Below, piece after piece: positions 6,362 through 11,728 of a stretch of 12,670 nt of DNA (position 1 is its first letter; each line of letters starts with the position of its first letter). Under the pieces are notes generated by a model, which was not told where the DNA came from, made no database searches, and saw only the letters and a program-made list of their open reading frames with translations. Both the position numbers and the translations under genes were made by a program. Source of the DNA: Patulibacter sp. (lineage in GTDB: Bacteria > Actinomycetota > Thermoleophilia > Solirubrobacterales > Solirubrobacteraceae); the NCBI GenBank assembly GCA_023268575.1, contig JALRCL010001043.1, positions 1-12,670 on the forward strand, in the 5' to 3' direction.

Positions 6362-6628
6362 ATGGAAGGCTTCGGAGGACTGTTCGGCGATCCCGAGGAT
6401 CTGCAGCGGCGGATGATGGAGTTCGCCGAGCAGATGCAGGGGCAGCAGAAGCTCGCGTGGGCCGACAACGCGATCGGGCTGGCGGTCCAGATGACCGTCG
6501 CCGCGATCAGCCGCGTGAACGTCCAGGGCAACGCGGAGGAGCAGGCCCAGCAGATCCGCGCGCTCATGGCGACCGTCTTCCCCGAGGCGGTCACCCTGGT
6601 GCGCGAGGCGCGCCAGGGCCTCGGCTGA
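6362..6628 (+). CDS. 88-residue protein of unknown function
   Basis: This is a short gene from ATG 6362 to TGA 6626-6628. The product opens MEGFGGLFGDPEDLQRRMME, then a Gln/Met-rich helix (FAEQMQGQQKLAW), a moderately hydrophobic amphipathic helix (NAIGLAVQMTVAAISRVNVQ, 36-55) and a last helix with TVFPEAVTLVREARQG. It looks all-helical and soluble, perhaps oligomeric. The N-terminus resembles in style the start of YbaB/EbfC nucleoid proteins (Gly-rich start, then QM-rich helix), but the rest does not, so I do not assign that. Codon use, the clean TACGAT-N6-ATG start and a hairpin after the stop argue that it is a real one-gene unit, between the dehydrogenase (divergent) and the patatin gene (same strand, 75 bp on). 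Confidence 0.8.
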   Translation: MEGFGGLFGDPEDLQRRMMEFAEQMQGQQKLAWADNAIGLAVQMTVAAISRVNVQGNAEEQAQQIRALMATVFPEAVTLVREARQGLG

Positions 6629-6650
6629 GCCGGGCAGCGCGACGCGCCCG

Positions 6651-6666
6651 CGTGCGCGGTCGCACG
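6651..6666 (+). terminator. hairpin after the 88-residue gene
   Basis: CGTGCG (6651-6656) and CGCACG (6661-6666) make a perfect 6-bp stem with a CGGT loop, 22 bases past the stop codon. No T-run follows. It may separate this gene from the patatin gene, whose own -10-like box lies just after. Confidence 0.4.
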
Positions 6667-6687
6667 GCCGCGAGCCCGCCCGGCGCG

Positions 6688-6697
6688 TAGCCTGAGG
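6688..6697 (+). promoter_or_regulatory. -10-like box and ribosome site before the patatin gene
   Basis: TAGCCT (6688-6693) is followed directly by GAGG (6694-6697), six bases before GTG 6704. The box is 10 bases from the start codon, wider than in the leaderless genes nearby. Initiation here could use a very short leader or an upstream transcript with GAGG as Shine-Dalgarno. Confidence 0.4.
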
Positions 6698-6703
6698 CGA
6701 GCC

Positions 6704-7573
6704 GTGTCCTGCCTCGACGACCCCACCGACGCTGACGCCCTGGTGCTCGGCGCGGGCGGCGTGGCGGGCATCGCCTGGCAGCTCGGGCTGCTCGCCGGCG
6801 TGGCCGCCGGCGGCCACGACCTGACGCGTGCCGACCTCGTGATCGGCACCTCCGCCGGCGCGACCGTGGCGGCCCAGATCACCGCCGGGGTCCCGCTCGA
6901 CGCGCTCGTGGCGCGCCAGGTCGACCCGGCCCTGCGCGGTCCCGAGCTCTCGCCGGCCTCGCCCGCCGCCAGCCGACGGGCCACGATCGCGGCGCTCGTC
7001 GACGGCGCGAGGTCGCCGGCCGAGCGGCGCCGCCGGATCGCTGCCGCGGCCCTGCGCGCCGAGACGGTCGCCCCCGCCGCCCGCCGCGCCGTCATCGCCG
7101 CGCGGCTGCCCGCCCACGCCTGGCCGGCGATCGACCTGCGGATCGTCGCCGTGGACGCCTCGACCGGCGAGCGCCGGGTGCTGACCCAGGCCGACGGCCT
7201 GCCCCTCGTCGACGCGGTCGCGGCGAGCTGCGCGGTCCCGCTGACGTGGCCGCCGGTGGAGCTCGACGGCCGTCCGTACGTCGACGGCGGGCTCTGGTCG
7301 GGCGAGAACGCCGACCTCGCCGCCGGCGCCCGCCGCGTGGTGGTGCTCGCGCCCTCGCTCGGGGCGAGCCTCGCCGCAGGCGGCGGGCTCGACGAGCAGG
7401 TCGCGGCGCTGCGCCACGACGGCGCCGCGGTCACCGTGCTGCGCCCGGACGACGCCGCGCGGGCGGCGATCGGCGACGACCCGCTCGATCCGGATGCGCG
7501 GGCCCCGGCCGCCCTCGCCGGCGAGCGGCAGGGACGAGCGCTCGCCGTCGACTGGTCGTCCGTCGCGGCCTGA
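6704..7573 (+). CDS. patatin-like phospholipase family protein
   Basis: This codes for 289 residues from GTG 6704 to TGA 7571-7573. The patatin signature is complete. An oxyanion-type glycine run, GAGGVAG (16-22), opens the domain; GTSAG (48-52) supplies the nucleophile Ser50; and DGG (194-196) supplies the catalytic Asp194 of the Ser-Asp dyad. Patatins hydrolyse acyl chains from phospholipids or other lipids. There is no signal peptide or clear membrane segment, so it is probably cytoplasmic or peripheral. An Arg/Ala-rich region (about 90-135) may form the lid or a helical insertion. The glycine run reads GAGG rather than the commoner GGGG/GGGxRG, a mild variant. It is transcribed towards the flippase-like gene, whose stop is 27 bp away. 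The substrate is not predictable. Confidence 0.92.
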   Translation: MSCLDDPTDADALVLGAGGVAGIAWQLGLLAGVAAGGHDLTRADLVIGTSAGATVAAQITAGVPLDALVARQVDPALRGPELSPASPAASRRATIAALVDGARSPAERRRRIAAAALRAETVAPAARRAVIAARLPAHAWPAIDLRIVAVDASTGERRVLTQADGLPLVDAVAASCAVPLTWPPVELDGRPYVDGGLWSGENADLAAGARRVVVLAPSLGASLAAGGGLDEQVAALRHDGAAVTVLRPDDAARAAIGDDPLDPDARAPAALAGERQGRALAVDWSSVAA

Positions 7574-7580
7574 CGGAGCG

Positions 7581-7595
7581 GGCGCGGGTCGCGCC
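7581..7595. terminator. hairpin between the patatin and flippase-like genes
   Basis: GGCGCG and CGCGCC form a perfect 6-bp stem with a GGT loop in the 27-bp gap between two convergent stop codons. Being symmetrical, it could serve both transcripts. It has no T-run. Confidence 0.45.
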
Positions 7596-7600
7596 GCCGA

Positions 7601-8608
7601 TCAGGCGACCGGCCCGCCGGCCTGCTCGGCCGCCCGGTGCTCCTTGCCCGCCGCGATGACCTCCTTGAACGAGCGGAACCCGAAGATCCGCACGAGGGCG
7701 AGGAAGCCGATGCCCAGGCAGGCGACCGCGATCGCGATCTGCTGCCCGACGGAGTACGCCGCGACGGTGGCGCCGGTCGCCGAGGCCGCGAAGACCTTGA
7801 CCATGAACGCCTGCTGGACGCCGGCGCCGCCCGGCGTGAACGGCATCAGCGCGGCGACGGCGTTGATCCCGTGCACGAGCAGGACGTTGCGCACCGAGCC
7901 GCCGACCCGGAAGGCCTCCAGCAGCATCCAGAACGCGGTGAGGCGGAAGAGGTAGCCCCCGAAGCAGACGAGCCAGACCTCGCGGAAGAAGCGCTGGCGG
8001 TCGCCGAGGATCACGAGGCCCTGCTTCACGCGCGACCAGAACCGGCGGGCGCGCTCGGACAGGACCGCGTAGAGCACGAGCAACCCGACCGCGAGGAAGG
8101 TCAGGACGAAGAGCGTCAGCCGCGGGTTCGCGGCGATGAAGGAGAGGTCGAAGGCCCCGAGGTCGGCGAACTCCGGGGGCTTCGGGAAGACGCCCTGGGT
8201 GAACGCGAAGATGAGGATCGGGATGGCGATCGTCAGGTCGAAGACCGCCTCGACCATCATCGCCGCGGTCACCGCCGGGTACGTCGAGCGCGGGACGGAG
8301 GTCTTCACGAGGAAGACCTTGATGACGTCGCCCCCGCGCGCCGGGATGACGTTGTTGAACCCGTAGGCGGCGATGTACGCGCCCCAGATCCGCCGCCACT
8401 GGAAGGTCTCGGTCGGGTACGCCGCGCGCAGGACGTTGAAGAACGCGCGCGAGCGCAGCGACAAGTAGACGATGAAGCAGACGAGCCCGAGGAGCAGCGG
8501 CAGCAGCCGGACCTCGGCGATCGACTCGAAGAAGCTGCCGATGGAGTCGGCGACCTCGCTGATCCCGGCGAGGGGCGTCACCACCGGGGACGTCGCTCCG
8601 TCGACCAC
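7601..8608 (-). CDS. LPG_synthase_TM family (flippase-like) integral membrane protein
   Basis: This codes for 335 residues from GTG 8608 to TGA 7603-7601. About seven to eight hydrophobic segments are visible (33-52, 72-84, 114-140, 160-183, 211-232, 240-258, 264-276 and 283-308). Two motifs identify the family (PF03706, the membrane half of lysyl-phosphatidylglycerol synthase MprF): GFNNVIPARGGDVIKVFLV (83-101) and LMPFTPGGAGVQQAFMV (254-270). No C-terminal aminoacyl-transferase (GNAT-like) domain is present, so it cannot make lysyl-PG by itself. Stand-alone members are thought to move or help export lipids or lipid-linked precursors. The last ~25 residues are polar and cytoplasmic. A TAGGCT box lies exactly 6 bases before the GTG, which supports this start and a leaderless mRNA. 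The substrate is unknown. Confidence 0.9.
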   Translation of the reverse strand: MVDGATSPVVTPLAGISEVADSIGSFFESIAEVRLLPLLLGLVCFIVYLSLRSRAFFNVLRAAYPTETFQWRRIWGAYIAAYGFNNVIPARGGDVIKVFLVKTSVPRSTYPAVTAAMMVEAVFDLTIAIPILIFAFTQGVFPKPPEFADLGAFDLSFIAANPRLTLFVLTFLAVGLLVLYAVLSERARRFWSRVKQGLVILGDRQRFFREVWLVCFGGYLFRLTAFWMLLEAFRVGGSVRNVLLVHGINAVAALMPFTPGGAGVQQAFMVKVFAASATGATVAAYSVGQQIAIAVACLGIGFLALVRIFGFRSFKEVIAAGKEHRAAEQAGGPVA

Positions 8609-8614
8609 CGGGCA

Positions 8615-8620
8615 AGCCTA
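8615..8620 (-). promoter_or_regulatory. putative -10 box, leaderless start of the flippase-like gene
   Basis: On the minus strand TAGGCT is followed by TGCCCG and GTG 8608. The spacing equals that of the methyltransferase and 88-residue genes. No -35 and no ribosome site are visible. Confidence 0.55.
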
Positions 8621-8681
8621 CGAGACCCTCGCCGCGGGGCGTCCTCACGGCCCGCCGCCGCGTGGCGGGCGGCCGCGAACC

Positions 8682-8697
8682 TGGCGCGAATGCGCCA
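8682..8697. promoter_or_regulatory. inverted repeat at the -35 region of the BI-1-like gene
   Basis: TGGCGC-GAAT-GCGCCA is a perfect 6-bp inverted repeat with a 4-base centre. It ends 18 bases before the TACTCT box, so it covers where a -35 element or an operator would be. It may bind a dimeric regulator; no regulator is encoded nearby. Confidence 0.35.
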
Positions 8698-8715
8698 CGT
8701 CCGCCCGGCGGCTCG

Positions 8716-8721
8716 CTACTC
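8716..8721 (+). promoter_or_regulatory. possible -10 box for the BI-1-like gene
   Basis: TACTCT fits TANNNT and lies 79 bases before ATG 8801, implying a leader of about 70 bases. The leader has an 11-base direct repeat (CGACGGGCCGC, from 8761) and no clear Shine-Dalgarno before the ATG. This gene therefore departs from the leaderless pattern. Confidence 0.35.
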
Positions 8722-8800
8722 TCGGTGCAGCAGCACCGCCCATGGCTCGCACCGGCCGCCCGACGGGCCGCCGACGGGCCGCCACCGACCCCCGAACGCC

Positions 8801-9484
8801 ATGCCGGAGACGTACTCCACCTACTCCCATCCCGCAGGCGCGCAGCGCCTGTCCTTCAGCGCCCTCCTGGCGCAGACGATGTTCCTCGTCGCCGTCGCGA
8901 TCGGGTTCCTCGTCCTGGGCTCCTACGTCGGCGGTGGTCCCGGGGACTCCGCGCCGCTGAGCCAGGGCGCCGCGATCGCGTGCACCCTCGGCGCGATGGT
9001 CCTCCTGATCGCGTCGAACTTCATCGCGTCGCTCCGCTCCGGCGGCGGGGGCATGGCGGTGCTCTTCATCGCCGCGCTGCTCCTCGGCCTCGGCCTCGGC
9101 CCGGTCCTCAACGTCTACCTCGAGGTCCAGCCCGACGCCGTGACGAAGGCCGCAGGCACCACGGCGCTCGTCGTCGTGATGGCCGGCGCCGGCGGCGCGC
9201 TGACCGCGAAGGACCTGCGCAGCTGGATGCGCCCGATCTTCTTCGGGCTGCTGATCGCGGTCGCGATCAGCTGGGGCATGCTCATGTTCGGTGGCGGCGG
9301 CGGGATCGCCGGCGACCTCGTGAGCCTCGCCATCGGCGCCTTCTCGGCCGTGGCGATCGTCATCTACTTCAACATCCTGCGCCAGAACGCCACGGAGGAC
9401 GACGTCGTCTGGCTGGCGACCGGCATCTTCCTGGGCATCTACAACATCTTCGTCTCGCTGCTGAGCCTCTTCGGCGGCGACTGA
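8801..9484 (+). CDS. Bax inhibitor-1 (BI-1/TMBIM) family membrane protein
   Basis: This codes for 227 residues from ATG 8801 to TGA 9482-9484, the usual length for the family. Seven hydrophobic segments are visible at about 21-44, 54-76, 84-105, 117-136, 145-163, 170-192 and 202-224. The pattern TALVVVMAGAGGALTAKDLRSWM... followed by GLLIAVAISWGM matches the central TM/loop/TM part of BI-1 proteins, and the ending LGIYNIFVSLLSLFGG matches the family's last helix (usually LYLDIINLF...LRLFG). Bacterial members such as Bacillus YetJ are pH-sensitive calcium leak channels. Here the two Asp residues of that sensor appear to be absent: YFNILR (189-194) stands in place of the YD run and Gly212 in place of the last-helix Asp. 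Calcium leak with normal pH gating is therefore doubtful. Family assignment is by pattern, moderately firm. Confidence 0.82.
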   Translation: MPETYSTYSHPAGAQRLSFSALLAQTMFLVAVAIGFLVLGSYVGGGPGDSAPLSQGAAIACTLGAMVLLIASNFIASLRSGGGGMAVLFIAALLLGLGLGPVLNVYLEVQPDAVTKAAGTTALVVVMAGAGGALTAKDLRSWMRPIFFGLLIAVAISWGMLMFGGGGGIAGDLVSLAIGAFSAVAIVIYFNILRQNATEDDVVWLATGIFLGIYNIFVSLLSLFGGD

Positions 9485-9523
9485 TCCCGGCTCCGCGCCG
9501 TGCGCGCGGACGCCGACGGACCC

Positions 9524-9552
9524 CGACGGGGCGGCCGGTGGCCGCCCCGTCG
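9524..9552. terminator. strong bidirectional hairpin between the BI-1-like and HAD genes
   Basis: A perfect 13-bp stem with a GGT loop is formed by CGACGGGGCGGCC (9524-9536) and its exact complement (9540-9552). It lies 40 bases after the BI-1-like stop and 78 bases after the HAD stop on the other strand. On the plus strand it is followed by TCGTTC, only a weak T-run. It is the most stable hairpin in the window and probably ends both transcripts. Confidence 0.7.
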
Positions 9553-9629
9553 TCGTTCTGGGACGGGGACGGCGCAGGACCAGCCCCCCCGGACGCGCCT
9601 CGTCCTGTGGGGCGGCGACGGAGGTGTGC

Positions 9630-10328
9630 TCAGCGGGGCGCCGGCAGCCCGAGCAGCGCCCAGACCGCCGGATCGGCGAGCGAGGGGTGCACGTGGTGGG
9701 CCTCGTGCAGCACGATGCCCGGGTGGGTCGCCACGCCGACGACGGTCATGCCGGCGGCGAGCGCGGCGGCCACGCCGGTCGGGCTGTCCTCGACGGCCCA
9801 GCAGGCCGCCGGGTCGACGCCGAGGTCGGCGGCCGCAGCGAGGTAGAGGTCCGGGGCCGGCTTGGCGGCCGCGACGTCCTCGACGGTCTTCAGCACCGGG
9901 AAGATCCCCGCGTTGCCGGAGCGCAGCAGGGCCTTCTCGGCGAAGCCGCGCGCCGCGTTCGTGGCCATCGCGACCGGGATCCCGTCGGCCTTCAGCGCGG
10001 TGACGAGCTCGACCGCACCCGGCATCGCGGGGACCTCGCCGTCGAGTTCGGCGTAGACGAGCTCGATGAGCTCCGCCATGAGCGCCGCGCCGCCGCCCGG
10101 GCGGTCGAGGAACTCCTCGAGGTACTGCGCGGCGAGGTCGAAGCTCGACCCCAGCAGCCGGCGCTTGTGCTCCGGCAGGAACGCGACGTTGCGCCGGGCG
10201 AAGAGCGTCTCCTCCGCCCGCGACCAGACCGCCTCGGTCGCGAGGAACGTCCCGTCGTTGTCGAAGATGACGGCCGCGGGCCGGGGAGCGGGGCCGCCAT
10301 CGCGGCCCGCCCCTGCTTCGGCCGTCAC
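9630..10328 (-). CDS. HAD-superfamily hydrolase (phosphoglycolate phosphatase/beta-PGM-like)
   Basis: This codes for 232 residues from GTG 10328 to TGA 9632-9630. All four HAD motifs are present. Motif I is VIFDNDGTFLATE (20-32; nucleophile D23, acid/base D25), motif II Thr is in MATNAA (T123), motif III Lys is K156 in KPAPDLYL, and motif IV is EDSPTG (180-185). A helical cap lies between motifs I and II, the subfamily I layout typical of phosphatases and mutases acting on small sugar phosphates, nucleotides or glycolate phosphate. The spacing from DxDGT to TE favours a beta-PGM/Gph-like enzyme; the substrate is open. The start is 6 bases beyond the lipoprotein stop, with GGGAG 10 bases upstream, so the pair probably forms an operon. 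The first 17 residues are an Ala/Gly/Pro extension outside the fold. Confidence 0.92.
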   Translation of the reverse strand: MTAEAGAGRDGGPAPRPAAVIFDNDGTFLATEAVWSRAEETLFARRNVAFLPEHKRRLLGSSFDLAAQYLEEFLDRPGGGAALMAELIELVYAELDGEVPAMPGAVELVTALKADGIPVAMATNAARGFAEKALLRSGNAGIFPVLKTVEDVAAAKPAPDLYLAAAADLGVDPAACWAVEDSPTGVAAALAAGMTVVGVATHPGIVLHEAHHVHPSLADPAVWALLGLPAPR

Positions 10329-10334
10329 CCGCGC

Positions 10335-10793
10335 TCAGCTCCCGCGGACGAGCGCCTCGGCGCCGCCGGTGATGCGCCAGGGGGTCTCCGGCTCGTAGAG
10401 GTTGCCGAGGCCGTCGTCGTGCTTCAGCGTGAACGTCAGCTCGCGGCCGTTCGCGTCGACCTTGACGGTCGCCTCGTGGCCCTCGGTCGTCGTCTCGTAG
10501 GAGAGGTCGTTGACCTCGCCCGTGTTGACGACCGCCTCGCCGTCGTCGACGAGCTCGGCCTTCTCCATCGCCTCGCGGCAGGCGGAGCCGACGGGGCCGG
10601 TCGCGGCGATCGCCGCCTGCGCGTCCTGCGTCAGGTAGTCGCACGCCCGCTGGCCGTTCTGCTGCACGAGGGCCTCGCCGAGGAAGTCCCGTACGGCGGT
10701 CTGTGGCTCGTCCTTGCGGAAGTCTCCGCCGCAGCCGGTCATGCCGAGGGCGAGCAGTGCCGCGGCGAGAGGGAACACGCGGGTCGTACGCAT
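10335..10793 (-). CDS. small lipoprotein of unknown function
   Basis: This codes for 152 residues from ATG 10793 to TGA 10337-10335. The N-terminus MRTTRVFPLAAALLALGMTGC is a lipoprotein signal with Cys21 as the modified residue (lipobox MTGC preceded by Gly, a little unusual). The mature part opens with an acidic/basic helix, then a compact domain of helix-helix-helix and strands: FLGEALVQQNGQRACDYLTQ, later GSACREAMEKAEL, and strands such as HEATVKVD and RELTFTLKHD ending PWRITGG. That order resembles the cystatin/NTF2-like DUF4878-type lipoproteins of actinobacteria, which are mostly uncharacterised. Two further Cys (in RACDYL and SACREA) could form a disulfide outside the cell. A CAGAAT box lies 9 bases before the ATG. 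It is the first gene of an operon with the HAD hydrolase. Confidence 0.88.
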   Translation of the reverse strand: MRTTRVFPLAAALLALGMTGCGGDFRKDEPQTAVRDFLGEALVQQNGQRACDYLTQDAQAAIAATGPVGSACREAMEKAELVDDGEAVVNTGEVNDLSYETTTEGHEATVKVDANGRELTFTLKHDDGLGNLYEPETPWRITGGAEALVRGS

Positions 10794-10802
10794 CGGTCGG
10801 TG

Positions 10803-10808
10803 ATTCTG
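10803..10808 (-). promoter_or_regulatory. putative -10 box, leaderless start of the lipoprotein operon
   Basis: CAGAAT on the minus strand is followed by nine bases (CACCGACCG) and ATG 10793. It is a near match to the TANNNT boxes at other first genes. No Shine-Dalgarno is present. Confidence 0.4.
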
Positions 10809-10833
10809 ACGGCTGCGCCGCGTCCCTGCATCC

Positions 10834-10862
10834 CCGTCGCGCGCGCGGGTGGCGCGCGACGG
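10834..10862. promoter_or_regulatory. 11-bp perfect inverted repeat in a divergent intergenic region
   Basis: CCGTCGCGCGC (10834-10844) is exactly complementary to GCGCGCGACGG (10852-10862) across a 7-base centre, GCGGGTG. It sits near the middle of the 96-bp gap between the divergent lipoprotein and pentapeptide-repeat genes. Since both appear to have transcripts starting at their start codons, it would lie upstream of both promoters. That suits a shared operator better than an mRNA hairpin. Confidence 0.45.
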
Positions 10863-10877
10863 TCTCGCGCGTCCTGG

Positions 10878-10883
10878 GACGAT
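10878..10883 (+). promoter_or_regulatory. possible -10-like box of the pentapeptide-repeat gene
   Basis: GACGAT with a six-base spacer (GCCCCG) precedes ATG 10890. The first base differs from TANNNT, but spacing and sequence mirror TACGAT-N6-ATG at 6350-6362. Confidence 0.35.
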
Positions 10884-10889
10884 GCCCCG

Positions 10890-11558
10890 ATGGCCGCTCC
10901 GGAGGCGCGACTCCCACCGCCACCCAGCCCGCCCCGCGTGCCCGAGCGGCTCGGTACGGTGACGCTCGGCGCAACGCCGATCGAGGACGACGCGGCGTGG
11001 GCCGGCGCGGTGCTCACCGGGACCGACGGCACCGGCGCCCGGGGCGTCGCGGTCCGGGAGTCGCGAGCCGAGCAGCTCGACCTCACCGGCGCGTCGCTGC
11101 CACGGCTGCACCTCCTCGACTGCGAGCTCGCGGGCGGCAGCCTCGCCAACGCCCGGCTCGCCGAGGCGAGCGCCCGGCGCGTCCTCGTGCGGCGCGTGCG
11201 GCTCACCGGCCTGCAGTGGACCGGCGGCACGCTCGAGGACGTGCGCTTCGACGGCTGCCGCATCGACCTGGCGACGTTCGCCGGCTGCCGGTTGCGCCGG
11301 GTGAGCTTCGAGGACTGCCTCCTGGCCGGCGGGGATCTGCAGGACGTCGTCGCCGACGAGGTCCGCTTCGACGGATGCGACCTGCGCGAGGTCGACCTCT
11401 CCGGGGCGCGCTTCCGGGCCAGCGCGATGACCCGCACGCAGCTCGACGGCGCCCGCGCGCTGGACCGGTTGGCGGGGGTGGCGATGTCGTGGTCCGACGT
11501 CGTGGCCTCCGCGGGGACGTTCGCCGCCGCGCTCGGCGTGCGCGTGCTCGAGGACTGA
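10890..11558 (+). CDS. pentapeptide-repeat protein
   Basis: This codes for 222 residues from ATG 10890 to TGA 11556-11558. After a Pro-rich N-terminus (8-18), residues about 61-192 are tandem pentapeptides with a central Leu or Phe every fifth residue: LDLTGASLPRLHLLDCEL, GSLANARLAEAS, VRFDGCRIDLATFAGCRL, VSFEDCLLAGGDLQ and VRFDGCDLREVDLSGARF. They should form a right-handed quadrilateral beta-helix of about six to seven coils. The tail LAGVAMSWSDVVASAGTFAAALGVRV is of the type found in many actinobacterial members. Qnr/MfpA proteins of this fold mimic DNA and protect gyrase, but most members have no known role. Here the surface looks mixed rather than strongly acidic and no Qnr-type loops were noticed, so resistance is not claimed. 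Several Cys at i positions (DC, GC) are regular in the coils. Confidence 0.92.
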   Translation: MAAPEARLPPPPSPPRVPERLGTVTLGATPIEDDAAWAGAVLTGTDGTGARGVAVRESRAEQLDLTGASLPRLHLLDCELAGGSLANARLAEASARRVLVRRVRLTGLQWTGGTLEDVRFDGCRIDLATFAGCRLRRVSFEDCLLAGGDLQDVVADEVRFDGCDLREVDLSGARFRASAMTRTQLDGARALDRLAGVAMSWSDVVASAGTFAAALGVRVLED

Positions 11559-11582
11559 GCTCCCCGCCGGACACCCGTCCAC

Positions 11583-11599
11583 CGCTCGCTGGACGAGCG
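11583..11599 (+). terminator. hairpin after the pentapeptide-repeat gene
   Basis: CGCTCG and CGAGCG form a 6-bp stem with a 5-base loop, 24 bases past the stop codon. There is no T-run. It is a modest terminator candidate before the sensor gene. Confidence 0.35.
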
Positions 11600-11688
11600 A
11601 CCGAGGTCGACGGGCGCCGGTCGCGGGACCCCCTCCCTCCCCCGGTCGCGCCCGACGGACGACCGACTCTTCGACGACCACCACGCAC

Positions 11689-11708
11689 GCCGTTGCGCCA
11701 GCAACGGC
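11689..11708. promoter_or_regulatory. 8-bp perfect inverted repeat just upstream of the sensor gene
   Basis: GCCGTTGC-GCCA-GCAACGGC is a perfect palindrome with a 4-base centre, ending 20 bases before GTG 11729. It could be an operator overlapping the promoter, or a hairpin in the leader if transcription starts further upstream. No TANNNT box at the leaderless distance is present at this start. Confidence 0.4.
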
Positions 11709-11728
11709 CTGCCGCCGATCGCCGCGGT

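Noticed and set aside
6362..6628. YbaB/EbfC nucleoid-associated protein
   Set aside because: Only the style of the first 25 residues is similar. The core strands and motifs of the family are absent, and no recR/dnaX neighbours are present.
3845..7417. Minus-strand open frame of about 1190 codons
   Set aside because: It runs antisense or out of frame through five well-supported genes, and its product is low-complexity Arg/Ala/Gly. Long spurious frames are expected at this GC content because stop codons are rare.
7601..8608. Full MprF lysyl-phosphatidylglycerol synthase
   Set aside because: Only the membrane domain is present. The C-terminal aminoacyl-transferase domain is missing and the next gene does not supply it.
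7637..8800. Upstream extension of the BI-1-like reading frame
   Set aside because: It is the antisense of the flippase-like gene and highly charged. The BI-1-like fold and usual length fit the ATG at 8801.
10890..11558. Quinolone-resistance (Qnr/MfpA-type) role for the pentapeptide-repeat protein
   Set aside because: The fold alone does not show this. No characteristic loops or strongly acidic DNA-mimic surface were seen, and most family members have unrelated or unknown roles.
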